A stretch of 64,000 nt of DNA from Hippophae tibetana. Taxonomy: Eukaryota; Streptophyta; Magnoliopsida; Rosales; Elaeagnaceae. The stretch spans positions 32,083,843 to 32,147,842 of the forward strand of contig CM072810.1 in NCBI GenBank assembly GCA_037013495.1, written 5' to 3'. Shown piece by piece: positions 34,440-47,289 of this stretch; position 1 is the first letter of the stretch; the number at the start of each line of letters is the position of its first letter. The translations under genes were made by a program, and so were the position numbers. A model generated the notes under the pieces. That model saw only the letters and a list, made by a program, of their open reading frames with translations. It ran no database searches and was not told the DNA's origin.

Positions 34440-35757
34440 AATTAGGTTAAGGAAATAAAGACTCCTTAAGTACTCACCTGAACTAGGCAAACAGGGGAAA
34501 GATAAACATTTAACAAAAAACATAACAGTAGTATAAAAAAAATCACTAACATGTAGTATTATAAAGCAAATATTATATTCAATATTTAAAAACTAGAGAG
34601 TAGATAAAGAAAGCTTTATAATCATAGTTTAAACCTCCGTATGTTAAAACATACACAATTTAAATTCAAATTGTACTAGCCAAACAGTAGTGCATGCATA
34701 ACATAAGATATAACAAGGTAAACTCAAGTAAAACTCCTATCTATATGGTAACATCCTCAGGTTGCTTATGACAACCACTCGATAACAAAAAAAATCACTC
34801 AATAATAAAATGGAAACAACTCAATAGAAATACAAACACAAATACTTCTATAAGTTAGGACCTCTACCCTAACTACCTTTTGCTACCCTCACTTATTGCC
34901 TCTGTAATGACTTTGTTTAACACACAAACTCGAATTTTCTCCAAACCCAACACTACTTAGTGTAGTGTGATTAGTAACCAAAGATCAGTAATGTGGAATA
35001 GAATGTGAACAATCAAATGCGAGAATTACCATCAATAATGAACCACTAACAAGTGAAGCAGGATACAGATTCAACCACGTACCACAAATCACCAACATGG
35101 GAAACACATTCAAGTATGTATCATGAACAATCACTGATTTAGGAGCACCACCAAAACATCCCTACCCAATCTCACAATGTTATTCTCACATAGATTGTAA
35201 AATAGGCAAGCATTCTCATCACTCAAGTATGCTATTTTATCCACAACAATGTAGCATGAATACTGAAACACAGTCAAAGTAATTTGGCATACAAAATAAA
35301 TTTTTATAAAAAACATTTGGCAGAGTATTAGTTGGTAAAGACTGGGTAAAAGGAGACAATATGGGTGTTTATAGAAGAAACCAGCCAATAATGGCCACCT
35401 TGTAGAGGATTCTGGTGAGTGGTATGACGAGGCCCTTATTGAGGACCTTGTTGATGTGGAAAAAATTCAAATTTTTTCTATCCAATTTTTTTTGAATAAT
35501 TTTCATAAATATCCGTATCTAAAACGAACTATAAACTGCCACTCATAACCTAGTATTCATACTAAGAAACCAATCTCGTGGTGTGTGTTAAGTCATTCTT
35601 TCAATCACAATGTACCTAACTATATGCGCGTGTACATTATAGATCTGTATTAAAAAATCTTAAACAAAGAAAGATAGAAATACTGAGTAAATTAGACAGA
35701 CTTTGTGTTTTGCATGCGAGAAGCTAACACACAAACACAAAGAACTACAGGACTTAG
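34440..35757 (-). mobile_element. family-1 (copia-type) LTR, cut by Athila-1
   Basis: It starts near 35757 (TAAGTCCTGTAG on the minus strand) and runs through the same strings as 48342-47540 and 54011-53200 (GTACTAGCCAAACA, GGTAACATCCTCAGG). It ends at 34440, where Athila-1 begins. The 3' end of this LTR is missing from the window. Confidence 0.65.
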
Positions 35758-37600
35758 AAACACCAATTAAAAATAAAGATACCATTTTTTGAATTTAAGA
35801 ATGCCAACACAAACCAAACATGACGAAAAATTTCCCTTGGTGTTCCTTGATAGTACAAGTTATTAACCAATTTCATATTTCAAATTGTGATAATATCCAC
35901 TCCATTAATTTAAATCCTTCTACAATTAAGATGATAGTTCAGATTCATTACTTTATAACATTAGTTTTTTAACCCATCCCTTAAATTATTATTTATTGTA
36001 ATAAACTTATTTTATTCCCTTTAATGAAGTGCACACTTTTTTCAACATATATCAACTTTATGCCCAATGGTATAGATTTATAAATATTGCACAATTATAA
36101 AATTAGATGTAATAATTATGACAACGTATGTTGCAATGAATAGTTAAATTTTCATATCTTAATCAAAATTTATGTTTATTAATAGTTGAATTTCTACCAA
36201 TTGAAGAGTTTGATACACTAAAAAAATTGTGGTTTGATCGTATATTACAATGTATATTCAGAACATTTAATATTAACAGAACGTATATTTTTGTTATACG
36301 TGCAACATTGTAAGTATACTTGTGTAAACAAACATATCTTACAATTTTAATATTAGCTTTTTACTTAATATACAAGGATAACATAATATTATTAACTAGA
36401 AAGACATAAATGCATTTTTTTTTCTAGAATAACTAAACAGAAAAGTAGGAAAATTATATGTTACATTCTATGTAACATATATCCACCCACTTTCCATGTA
36501 TTATTAGTGAAAAAGTATTTAAGAGTAATTTCACCTAAAATCATTATCAATGAAGGAGGTTAATCTAAGTTAGTCTGTTGGTGAAAAAAGACAGTATGTA
36601 ACTTACATGGAATGTAATGTAGAATGGTCCTAAAACAGGTGATAATTAGTATGAATTAAAACAATATTAATAAAGCCATGAAATTTGTGTTATGTTTGAT
36701 TTGACTATAATAAGAGTGTAATGTGAACAATTTTGGGTATTCTTGTCGTGTTTTTATTGTTAATTTATAATAAAATATAAAGTATTCAAACAGTATGAAA
36801 AATCAAATTTATGCCATACGTACATATTCATATGCTCCAACATATTCATATAAATCTCTTAAAAGCAATTTCAAGCATTCAAATTAACTTCAACTCTAAA
36901 TCTCACAGGATTCACTTTTTATAACGTATTGATCCTATTTCCTTTTATGACAACAATCTTTTCACAGCTTAAAAGATCTTGGACCCTAAATTGTTTTTAA
37001 TTTTTTTTTCTTGTAAAAAATACGTTCAACTTGCTTATATATATATATTTATTTATTTTTGGCCCAAGCTTGAGTATTGGTTTATGGTGAAGGGATAATT
37101 TAATATGAGAATAAACCTTAATCTACATTTAGAGCTCAAGTAGTCAGCATTGATACCAATTGTATGCACAAACTCTAATTACTTACTCAAGTCATTCAAC
37201 CAAAATCATGAAAATAAATGACATACCCTTTACTATATATATATAATCCTAGCATTCAATGTAAAACCTATAGTAATCATCTATCAATTTGAATCACAAG
37301 GAAAAGTATTTAAAGATTAGAAAAATTTTAATCTCTCCTAATTAAATACTAAAGGCTCAAATAACTCACTAAATAATATACTATTTGATTATAGAGCACA
37401 AAAATTAGGTTCATCTAAATTTTGATATGAAAATCATAATTTATAGATTATAACAACAAACCAATCCTTACAACGAACTTTAAAAATGTTAAAGAAGAAT
37501 GAAAATAATATGCACAATATACTCAATTGTTCACCATAAATGAACAATAAGCATGAAAAATATATATCTCAAAACATTTCTATTGGTACCCCCAAAACAA
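35758..37600. other. AT-rich sequence without recognised gene
   Basis: A near-perfect palindrome (TATGTTACAT...ATGTAACATA) is at 36457-36479. A related inverted string is at 36595-36632, so 36455-36632 could be a small inverted-repeat element. No ORF or domain otherwise. Confidence 0.4.
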
Positions 37601-37624
37601 AACTAAATGTTGTCCTGTTTGTTT

Positions 37625-39040
37625 TCAATTAAGTACATACTCAAAAAAGCATTCAAGGGAGTAAATAGAAATAAATAAATAAATGAAATTGCAATGAAAA
37701 TGAAAAGAGATACAACCAAATGTGATGGGTCGTCTCCCACTAATTGCTTTCTTTAATGTCCTAGCCAGACGTGACTTGATTTTCTCAAAGAAGTTTCTTG
37801 GTATCCTTGAAGTACAAATTTTTGTATCTGTCTTAGCCATTCTAAAAATAATGCTTCATTTTACCTTGAAAATATTTAAAATGAGTTTTATATACATGAT
37901 ATTTCTTTCAACACTTATTGTGTTCTTTGTAGGCATCATCTTGAATCAATTTTTCAAGTGTTTCCTCTACCCATCTTTAGTAAGTCAATCATCAATTTTA
38001 TTTTCTATTTTCTCCTACCAATTAGTATCACATATAGGTGAGTTAATGGAAGAAATAAAAGCACACTTATTTACAATATAAATAGAAGGAGCAAGTGTGG
38101 GTTTAAGCACTTTAAACATCATAGTTTCTCTCAAGATAGTTGTTGTCAACCTCCTCTTATGGAATTCAATAATTTTCTTGGTTATGGCATGAATGGCCTA
38201 CTAAGAATAATGATTTGATATTGGTCCATAGGTAGGGCTCTTCCATCTCCAGCACCAAAAAATCCATAGGCACCATTAGCGTGTCTACCTACACTAACAA
38301 ATCCTCAACTATCCCCTTTGGATATTTGACAAAATCCATGTCCAAAACACTATTTTGGTATTTTATTTGATGTTTTTGTCTATCATTTATAATTTTAGTT
38401 ATTGGTGGTTCTATACCACTTAGTACAAAGTTTCGTGTTTTCCTATTGCACACACTCACTTTCGTAGTCTGCATATAGTTTTCATTGTCAAGTGTTTGTT
38501 CTAATGGTCCCATTGGGACTTTGTTTTTTGTCATGGTGTCTCATTAGGGACTTTTTTGTGTTAGGTTGACTTGTTTGGGATTGGGTGTTTCTCCTTGTCA
38601 AAAATCCCATTCATTATCGTTTGTACTACGCAAGCTTTTGAGCGAGTTGACATTGTGAATTTTTTTTGTCTTGATGTGGTGCTTATTTGCCCCTCATCGA
38701 CCTTTGTCAAAAAATGTGTAACAATTAGTTTTCTTTCCAACCTTGGGAAGTAAGTGCTTGGTGACAGGGTGGTGAGGTATTGGGAGGTTTGGAATGCTTC
38801 TATAAATTCCCTTTTTCTCCTTATTTTCCTTGCTAGAATTAGGGAAAGCTCTGCCAATTTGGCACTAGACTTTCCTAGTCCATTCATGGACCATTTTCCT
38901 TCTGATATCAGGTTCAAGAAATAGGTTAGCATCTATGTGATGTAGGACATTAGAGAGGAGTCTCTCTCATATTTCTCAAATACTAGGTTAAGTGTAAAAA
39001 ATGTGAGATTAAGTGAGGTTTTGATAAAAGGTAAAATGTT
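37625..39040 (-). pseudogene. Athila-2 remnant (pieces of gag/protease and 3' pol)
   Basis: The 38534-38150 part has KYPKGIVEDLLV followed, in another frame, by a VDTLMVPMDFLVLEMEE string, an Athila protease. 38932-38561 is a 123-residue frame (FQTSQYLTTL...QKKFTMSTRSKA) that I do not recognise firmly; it may be gag. 37840-37625 has a LKKAISGRRPITFG string of the kind found after Athila integrase. RT and most of integrase are absent. Confidence 0.5.
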
Positions 39041-39047
39041 CGGTTGG

Positions 39048-39625
39048 TGATGCACAAATTTTGTATTTTTTAAAATAGCTTGTAAGTGCATGAATCACTT
39101 TTTGAGAAATGATAAGTATACTTCCAATGAAGTTTTAAAGAGAAATCACATGGATTTTAAATAATTCAACAACTTCTTAAAAAAATACAATTAAACCTAA
39201 ACATTTGTTTTCACAAAGTTTGGGTTTTGAAATATCTAAGCTAATGACAGACAATGAAGATGGCTTCAACAAACATTTAGGTAAATAACATTAAACTCAG
39301 TGGAGAATTTATGAGATATATTAGTTAATTAATTATGATTTTTCAAAATTAATTAGGTTATTAAAGATATAATTTAAGATGATTGATTCTCCCTTTTTTG
39401 TTAGAAAATATCCTAGGGTAGGGATCAAATTCTTTATTAATTAAACTTTAGATTGCCATCTTCGGTCGGGCCAATAATTTAAACTTTAATTAAATTATGT
39501 TTCTTTTCTAAGGAATTAACAAACTATTTAATTGCCCCTCGAGTCGAAAATTTACACTCTCATAAAGGTTTCAAAGTTAGATTAATGAATCTGGAACATA
39601 ACTTTCATATTTTAAATCTATTATG
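39048..39625 (-). mobile_element. Athila-type LTR, 3' part only, minus
   Basis: Its end at 39048 reads GCATCA on the minus strand, the same as the LTR at 47289. The body matches, reversed, 46700-47270 (for example the GACCGAAGATGGCA-like string). It is cut at about 39625, where chromovirus RT begins. Confidence 0.7.
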
Positions 39626-39629
39626 AATT

Positions 39630-40375
39630 TGAGTTACTGGAAAGTTTCTACAGCAGCTTTATTCCAATGGAATCCCTCCTTCCCTAGTAGCTGAGTTAGA
39701 GGTTCAACCATTCCTCCAAAATGTCGAATAAACTTTCTGTAGTAACTTACTAACCTTAGAAACCCTCTCATGCCTTTTTCTGAGGATGGTATGGGCCATT
39801 CAATGATAGCTCGAATCTTGGCTAGATCCACTGAGACCCCTTGTTTTGAAATAAGGTGGCCTACATATTCTACCTGTGCTACCCCCAACTAACATTTAGA
39901 TTCTTTAGCAAATAGGTTGTGGGCAATTAATAACTGTATGAAAAAATGCAGATGTGATATATGATCTTTCCATAAGTTAGAATACACCAATATGTCATCA
40001 AAGAAGACCAAGACAAAATTTCTAAGGAAATGGTTTGAATATGTCATTCATAAGACCTTAGAAAGTGGCTGGAGCATTAGTTAGTCCAAATGGCATCACC
40101 AAAAACTCATAGTGGCCTTCATGAATTCTGAATGTTGTTTTATGGGTGCCATCTTCGTGAACCCTAATCTTATGATAACCTGACCTAATGTCTAGCTTGG
40201 AATAAACCTTGGCTCCATGAAGTTCATCTAGTATTTCATCAATGATAGGGATAGGATACTTATCTTTGATAGTCATGGCATTCGGAGCTTGGTAGTCGAC
40301 ACAAAATCTCCAAGTTCCATCAGCCTTTTTAACTAGCAACACTGGTGAGGAAATAAGACTATTGTTTGGCTTTAT
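39630..40375 (-). pseudogene. chromovirus reverse transcriptase, broken
   Basis: 40342-40058 carries [34 protein letters not shown] and [12 protein letters not shown]. The YxDD region follows in another frame near 39990. 39888-39634 has EYVGHLISKQGVSVD and GFLRLVSYYRKFI with the start of RNase H. The motif set fits plant chromoviruses (Ty3/gypsy), but the exact clade (Reina-, Galadriel- or Tekay-like) is not decidable by eye. RNase H, integrase and any chromodomain are lost at 39630. Confidence 0.85.
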
Positions 40376-40663
40376 CAGTTAGGATTTTAAGAGTTCTTGT
40401 ACCATCTTTTCTATCTCATTTTTTTGATAATGTGGGTAGCGGTAGGGTCTAACGTTCACTGGTCCAGAGCAAGGTTGTAAAGGAATTCTATGATCCTGCA
40501 ATCGTGTAGGAGGTAAGTAGGAGTATGTATCAAATATCTTAGGGAATTCACTCAATAGTTTCCTTATCTAAAGATGGTAAGTCTGGGAAGGATCTCTATG
40601 ACTGCTGTTGGATTTTATGTGGAGGAACAATCATGTTCCCTACACACTGTTGCATTCTTTGTT

Positions 40664-40792
40664 AGTTAAGGCAGACATATTGGTTCTTCCTAACCCTTGG
40701 AAAAGTAGTTAAGGCAGACATATTGGTTCTTCCTAACCCTTGGAAAGGTAGTTAAGGCAGACATATTGGTTCTTCCCAACGTCTGGAAAGTA
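40664..40792. repeat. 43-bp tandem repeat, three copies, within the chromovirus
   Basis: Units start at 40664, 40707 and 40750 (AGTTAAGGCAGACATATTGG). 43 is not a multiple of three, so the expansion shifts the frame between protease and RT. Confidence 0.95.
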
Positions 40793-41390
40793 TGGGGTCC
40801 TCCATCAGTATGGAAGCTCAGGGTGAGTTTCTTGTAATCCATCTGAATAGATCCTAGGGTTTCCAACCACTGAACTCCTAACACTAGTTGGAAACTACTA
40901 CTGGCAACACATAGTAGTTAGTCACTACTATGAAACCTTGGATATTGAGAGTGAGATTGTAGCATTGACCCACACATTCTAACTTCTCTCGGTTTGCTAC
41001 CATTACTTCCAGTTTTTTATTTCTTTCCATAGGCAGATTGAAGTGAGTAACTATGTCCTGATCTAGGAAGTTGTGGGTATTACCTCTATCTATGAGTACT
41101 AATATACTTTTATGTTTCAGTTTCCCCATAATACTTATAGTTTGGGGGTGTTCAGTACCTGATATAGCATGGAAGGATATTTCTGGTAACATTTTGTGGT
41201 GGTCTTCTCCTGATGTGAGTTTTTCATACTCAGGGTTCCAATCCTCCATCATAAATAGTTGTGGACGTGCACAATGATGCCCAACCAAAAATTTCTCTTC
41301 ACAATAGTAGCATAACCCCTTCTCTTGTCTTTTACGTGCTTCTTGGCTAGTCAACTTCTGAAAGGTTACTGGTTTAGCTACATTCACACG
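40690..41390 (-). pseudogene. chromovirus zinc knuckle and protease
   Basis: 41387-40884 (167 residues) starts in the linker KLTSQEARKRQEKGLCYYC, the knuckle variant C-x2-C...GHHC of this chromovirus group. The protease follows: VLIDRGNTHNFLD, where the active-site D-S-G has become D-R-G. 40884-40690 continues with MLGVQWLETLGSI, the protease end. One stop/frame break separates the two. Confidence 0.85.
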
Positions 41391-41569
41391 CTGTGCCAGT
41401 ACTGGGCCTAGTAACCTAGCTGTTAAGTTGGATGTTTGTTTAGGTTGACCTACTCGAAATGGATAACGAGGGTTTGTTATAGAGTTCTTTTACAAGGTGT
41501 TACTCTCTTCAATCAATCTAGCTACTCTGATGGCATCAACTAGTGTTTTTGGCTGTTTGATTTTTACAT

Positions 41570-42205
41570 CAATCTAAATGTCATCCCTTAGCCCAGCAAT
41601 GAAACATCCAATGAGAAATTCTTCTAGTAACCCATCCACATGATTAGATATCTTTTCAAAGGATTCTTGGTAAGTGGTAACACTCGTGGTGTGCTTAATG
41701 CACGATAATGCTTCTGAAGGATCCTCATAGTCATAGGGTCCAAATCTCAGTTGAGCGGCCTTAGTGAACTCCCCCACAGGTGAGTGGTCCATGGAATTTT
41801 GTTAGCCACCAATGCCATTGCAATGCAATGCCTTCCAAATGGAAGGAGGCTAGCTGCACCCGTTGGTCCTGAGTAATGTTTGTAAACTCAAAGTACTGCT
41901 CAGCCTTATAAATCCACCCTGTAGGATCTTCTCCGGAAAATCCTAGGAATGATAATTTCAAATTGGGCAGTGAGTTTTCATTCATAGACCGAGATGTGTT
42001 GGGTGTGAATGCATATTTTCATCCCTAGCAAAAGGATTGTCCTCAGGCAATTGTTGAGTAGTTCGTAGTTCTTGCACCTTAGTAAGCAGCATCTGTGTGT
42101 TATTTCTGAATCGGTTGAATTCACTTTCATGGTGTGGTAGGGTCTCCAAGACGTCATTACAGAACTCAACATTCGACTTACCCCGAGTATCCATATCGTT
42201 CACTA
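41570..42205 (-). pseudogene. chromovirus gag, broken
   Basis: 41985-41761 encodes LKLSFLGFSGEDPTGWIYKAEQYF and the ASFHLEGIALQWH motif. 41792-41574 continues with AAQLRFGPYDYEDPSEALSCI and LIGCFIAGLRDDI. Both belong to the retrotransposon gag family (PF03732). The N-terminal piece 42218-41982 lies directly after the primer-binding site. Frame changes occur at about 41985 and 41775. Confidence 0.85.
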
Positions 42206-42217
42206 GCTTTGATACCA
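42206..42217 (-). promoter_or_regulatory. chromovirus primer-binding site (tRNA-iMet type)
   Basis: TGGTATCAAAGC on the minus strand, one mismatch from the standard TGGTATCAGAGC, one base away from the LTR end. Confidence 0.8.
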
Positions 42218-42218
42218 C

Positions 42219-42700
42219 TGTTACGTTTAAATTGCAGAGCTCTGCAATGAAGAACTTAAAGAGAAAAGAGAGAAAGAAGGCTTGGAATAGAGGGGTAAAT
42301 GGCTTAATTTCTTCTTAGCTTTTATTCTAATCATTATGGTTGTATATAGCCTTACATATGCGTAATTAAAAGGAAAAAATACGCTAAGGAATTGGCTCTA
42401 AAACTGCTAACCAACTTTGACATCTAATTGTTTTCTTGTGATCCCCTATGTGCTTGTTTTAGCACCATCGTGCTCTTAGTTGCACCCATCGCGTGCCGTA
42501 TGTTGCTCCCTTTGCTGCGCGCGAGGTTTCCCATGCAGAATCTTCACGTAAAAAACTCCCATTTCTACTAATGAACATATTTTACCTTTTCCTAGCAGAA
42601 TTATAAATACAAATAAGGGGGAACAAAAAAGGGTAATTTTGGAGACCTTCCAAAAGTAATAAGTCAACATACCACTATTAGATGACATCACCATGGAATG
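42219..42700 (-). mobile_element. chromovirus 5' LTR
   Basis: It begins beside the primer-binding site with TG on the plus strand at 42219. A TATATA string lies near 42345. The outer end, near 42670-42700, is not resolved. No 3' LTR is present. Confidence 0.6.
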
Positions 42701-42779
42701 CCCAGTTTCTTAAGGAATTGTACAAAGCACCAACTAAAAGGAAATGAAGCCTTAAGTGAGAGAAAACAATGTGTTTGTC

Positions 42780-43215
42780 ATGCTACAAAAGAAGCTCTCC
42801 AACAAATTCTAAGACCTATATAGTTCTACTATCTTGGTAAATATAGGTAAAACTAGGCTTTATAATTCCATGTTAGATTTTGGAGCATTTGTTAATATCA
42901 TGCCTTATAATATTAATGCTTCACTAACTATAGGTTCTTTAAAAGAAATACATACTATCATACAACTTCTTGACCTAATTAATGTCTATCAAAAGGGTGT
43001 TCTTAAAGACATCTTAATGTAGATAGATTAGATGATCTTCTAATGAATTTCTATGTATTGGAAATAAGTGATGATTCTCACTCCATGTCTACACAATTGT
43101 TGCCAGGGAGACCATTATTGAAAATAGCTCTCACTAATATTAATGTGCATATTGGGGAGCTAACTCTTGAGTTTGAAGATGACCAAATTTTCTTTAATTA
43201 GCATATTTGATGAAA
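42780..43215 (+). pseudogene. Athila-like aspartic protease (plus), Athila-3
   Basis: The frame 42834-43022 has MLDFGAFVNIMPYNI (active site D-F-G for D-L-G), a GVLKDILM motif, and after a stop a NFYVLEISDD region and LLPGRPLLKIA (near 43115). This is the protease of an Athila-related element on the plus strand. gag and RT are not preserved nearby. Confidence 0.7.
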
Positions 43216-44400
43216 TGAACTACCCAAACAACAATATGATGACTTTGGATAGTGAACTATGACTCAATCTCATTGAGGATGCTAAATGAAGTGCTTTGTG
43301 AGAGGTAAGCCACTAGAATTGTTTTCTTCTATTTTCTACTTATTGTTTACATTATATTGATGCATGTGATTATATTGAAGACAATGTAAGAATTATGTGT
43401 GGGTGAGTGCAAATACATCTTTATCTCTACTATTATTCTTATTATTATTTTGTATTTCTTAATTAGTTTGGTATATTTTAGGATTAGTACACTTTAGGAA
43501 GCTTAATGTTTTTAATTTTTTTTATTGCATTCTTTGGGATAGTTAGAGTCAATAAATGGACTTGGAATTAATAACATTTTTTTTTGTTTTATGGAATTTA
43601 TGATGAAATGTGCTACATAGTGTTAGGTTTCAAACGATGATGGATATGGATACTGATAGGGTCTTGACCTTGTTCCTTGGTGAAGGCTACTTTATAATAA
43701 TTTTTCTCAAAACTTGCATGCATAATAGCTAAATTGCTAATAGAAAATATTATTTGTTTGAAAATATGAATGATGTTGTAAATCTATTGGAACCTTGCTA
43801 TAATTTTAATGAATATAAACAAAATGCTAAACATTTATTTAGGTTGATCTAGAGGAATTCTATATGTATTTATTCAAAATTGAGGCAATAGGGTTAATAT
43901 TCAGATAAATTTTCTCACCCCTAATATTGTTGTACTTTAAATGACGACCTTCTTTTACCAAACCTATTTGAGCCTACATGAGCCAATGTTTTGTAACCAC
44001 TCCTTAACCTTTGAACCAAACACATTGGCAATACTCTGTAGTTCAAAATTATGTGGATTTGCACCATGAAAGAATAAATTTTACAAAAATGTTAGAATAA
44101 GATTTAAGAATATCTATTGTGCTATAATTAAGCATCCAACACATACAAATTAACCTCGATTTTAACATGGCCCCCATGTTAAATAAAAATATATAAAATA
44201 ACCAATAAATAAAAAGGGACAACATAAATGAAAAAATATAAAAGGGTTATATGGTGAAAAGGATTGGCAAAAAAAAGACAATAGTGATATTTGGGTCCAA
44301 AATAATGAAATTTCAGCCCGTTTTATTTACATAGTTGGTCCTAAGATAGAGTTATTTTTTGGTATATTTCTCTTATTCCATGGACTTATGAATTTTTATT
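43216..44400 (+). other. Athila-3 non-coding remainder
   Basis: AT-rich with no ORF of note. Placed between the protease and an LTR start, it probably represents deleted pol plus the 3' non-coding region. No motif seen. Confidence 0.35.
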
Positions 44401-45014
44401 TTTCTCCTTTCTTTTCATTTGATAGACCAAAATATCTAGTCTCATTACAACCAACTAAAAAACCATTTAATAGGAATACTTTTGGTGAATGATCGGAATT
44501 AATTAGGAGAATTAAGTTTTAATTTTGTATTTTTAATAAATTATGTTACAAAGTGTGTTTTTGGAATCAAGAGATATATTTTGATATATTTTAGGTATTT
44601 TGGTCATCAAAAGATACAAATGAAAAATTTAAGGACTTGATTGTAAATATTTTACACAAAATACATCAAAAAGGGTTTAAAGTGCAACACAACAAACTTC
44701 AAAACACATTGAGGCACAAAAATAGTGTGCCATGGCATACTCTTCTCGGATTCATTGGGCATTCTGGAGAAAAATAACACTCTATGGCATGAGTTTATGT
44801 GCACCGTGGAACAACATCCTCAAATGGACTTTACAAAAAAATGGTTTGCTTTATGCTGTGATATGAGTTTAGGTGTACTACTGCCTATGCTCTCGAATTT
44901 GCACATAAATTCTAGAGTTTTAGCATCCATATCCCACTTACTTCGGATTTTCTAGGCTTAGAATTCTATTTGTTTTATTCCTCTACAACCATAATCCTTG
45001 TTACATCATGCATA
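44400..45014 (+). mobile_element. Athila-3 LTR, upstream (U3) part, interrupted
   Basis: It contains TTTAGGTATTTTGGTCATCAAAAG and repeated GTGCCATGGCAT/CTATGGCATG words like the U3 parts of the LTRs at 45623 and 56246. It stops at 45014, and the TATA box (TATAAATA, 54018-54025) and R-U5 continue at 54017. The 9-kb element between them sits directly upstream of the TATA box. Confidence 0.6.
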
Positions 45015-45622
45015 ACTCTCAAACTAAAGATTCCTATATATATGAACAATTAAATGAAGATTAATTATTCTTCCAACTCAAATAGGTAACTAGGATCTAA
45101 ATGAGGGTGGAAACACCAAGCCTTGGAATCTTTTTGAGAACCCTATATCAATTCTAAAAAGAAACCCTCACAAAGTGAATTAAGCAATTAACATAGTGGA
45201 AGCACAAAAACAAATACTCAGTTCAACACATAATAAAAGCAACCAACGGTAAGAAAGAACTAGCTTTCATAAACACACTAGTGATGGTGTGTCTCATAGG
45301 CCCCTGTCCAGACTAGTAACAAACATATGCATGGAAAACATCTAACAACAATTGAAATAAGAATGCATACTAAACAAAAAAAGGATGTTCTATCAATTCA
45401 ACACTTCATGTGTGGGAAAATATTTAGTAAATGATGATTATACTCTCATAGCAAGCAATCAATCTACACATAGCAAACCAATTAAAATAGTTTAAGACCT
45501 GACATACAACTGGAACATGGGGATACATAATCCTTAGAGACTCACATCAAACTCAAATGTAAATAACATACATAAGAAATATAAATTAATTAGGGAATAG
45601 GCATATTAATTTACTATAGTAT
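45015..45622 (-). mobile_element. 3' LTR of the 9-kb coding-free element, distal part
   Basis: Matches 52371-52970 of the other LTR (ATTCCAACTCAAATAGGTAAC, GGGTGGAAACAC). Interrupted at 45622/47290 by a solo LTR; the rest is at 47295-48342. A GCATA string lies outside both ends of the 9-kb element (45010-45014 and 54012-54016), a possible target duplication. Confidence 0.7.
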
Positions 45623-47289
45623 TAATAAGCACTCAAAAGCACGGAATATATTATGATTTTATACATGTTTAGTGATTATATATATTTGTATTTGCTTGTT
45701 TTAATATCATTTTATGCATATCTATCCTTTCGAAATCACAAGTATATTTTGATATTTTTCAGGTATTTCTTCTATTAAAAGATTCAACTTGAAAGAATTA
45801 TACTTGAAGCATCAATTACAACTTGGAAGATTAAATGAGACATTTTTAAAGCATTAAATATGTTTTTAAAAATTTGAAAAAAAAATTACATGGAATTTTG
45901 GATTCCATTGATGCAGTTTGCTGTGTGTCGTGGCATAGAATTTGTTGTAAGCCATAGGCTACTGTGTGAAAACTTTATATGCCATTGTGCGAAGAGAGTG
46001 GATCATTATTTACACCGTATACAGGTTGATTGTGTATGTCGTGGCGTAAATAAAATATGTGCCATGATACCAAGATTAAAAATCCATTTTTTCCTACTTT
46101 CGTTACCCTATATATAGGGCCTTATTTCTTTTGTAATAATATTCCCAAAGCTCTCTTAAGCAGCTGATTTCTTAGTTCTTTAGTATATTCATTTCTTTTG
46201 ATAGTTTATAGTTCTTGTCTCATTTGAGAGTTGAACAAATTTATTTAATTTAATAACTTTAGTTCTGATTCAATAAACAACGATACAATTCTATCTGTAG
46301 GTTTTCTAAAAGCAATCCGAAGGATTCTATTGAGGTATATTTAAAATGTATTCTTTTCAAAACATTTCTAAGTGTTATTTTTCATGTTATATGTTTAATT
46401 TATTGATAATTTATTAAAAAATTTATGTCTAGCTATAAATAGTATGGGATATTAGTAATGTTGTTACACATGTGAAATATTAAAGTAGATTGAATAGTTT
46501 TATAAAAAAGTATTAAGATTAAAACCAAAGTTTGTCAATGAAAAATATATTGACAAAGTTTTTTCATAATAAATAATAGAGTTATATTTAAGATTTAAAT
46601 TATCTAAATCTAATTTAGTGTTGCACTCTTAGATATTTTGGTCTATTTCAAAACAAATTAAGAATATTATTAAAGATATATATATTGACAACATATATTT
46701 TCATAATAGTTGTAAAATCTAAAAGTTAGTTCTAGATACTTAAATTTGACACCTTAGGAAGTTTAAATTGTTGACCCGACCAAAGATGACAAGTTAAATG
46801 GATTAGTAATTTCCTAGAAAAGGAACATAAATTATTTAAGATTTAAATCGTCCGCCCGACCAAAGGTGACAAGTTAAAGTTTAATTAACAAAGAAAACAA
46901 TCCCTACCTTGGGATATTTTCATACCTATAAGAAAGAATTAATAATCGTAATTAATATCTTTAATAACCTACTTAATATTAAGCAAACATAGGTAATTAA
47001 TATATCTCATAAATTCTCCACTGCATGATAAATGTTTAATTCCTTGAAAGTTTTTTGAATCTATCTTTTTTTTGTGTCATTAGTTTAGAAACTCAACCCA
47101 AAACAATCGTGACAAGATGTTTAGATTATTAATTTCATTTTTGAGAATTGTTTAAGTGATTTTAAAACCATATAATTCCTCTTTAGACCATATTTTGAAG
47201 TATACTTGTCATTTTCTATAAGTGATTCGTACACTTGCTAGCTATTTTATAAATCATTCAAAAACTTTATGCAATAAGTTTGGGCATCA
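45623..47289 (+). mobile_element. solo Athila-type LTR, about 1.67 kb
   Basis: TATA box TATATATA at 46109-46116. The end GCATCA at 47289 is the family end also seen at 39048. Flanked by AGTAT (45618-45622 and 47290-47294). Removing the LTR and one AGTAT restores a sequence that differs by one base from the uninterrupted sister LTR near 52960-52985. No internal sequence is present. The first base pair has drifted from TG. Confidence 0.85.

Noticed and set aside
37722..38081. 119-codon hydrophobic plus-strand frame
   Set aside because: Antisense to Athila-2 remains; hydrophobic character follows from T-rich sequence.
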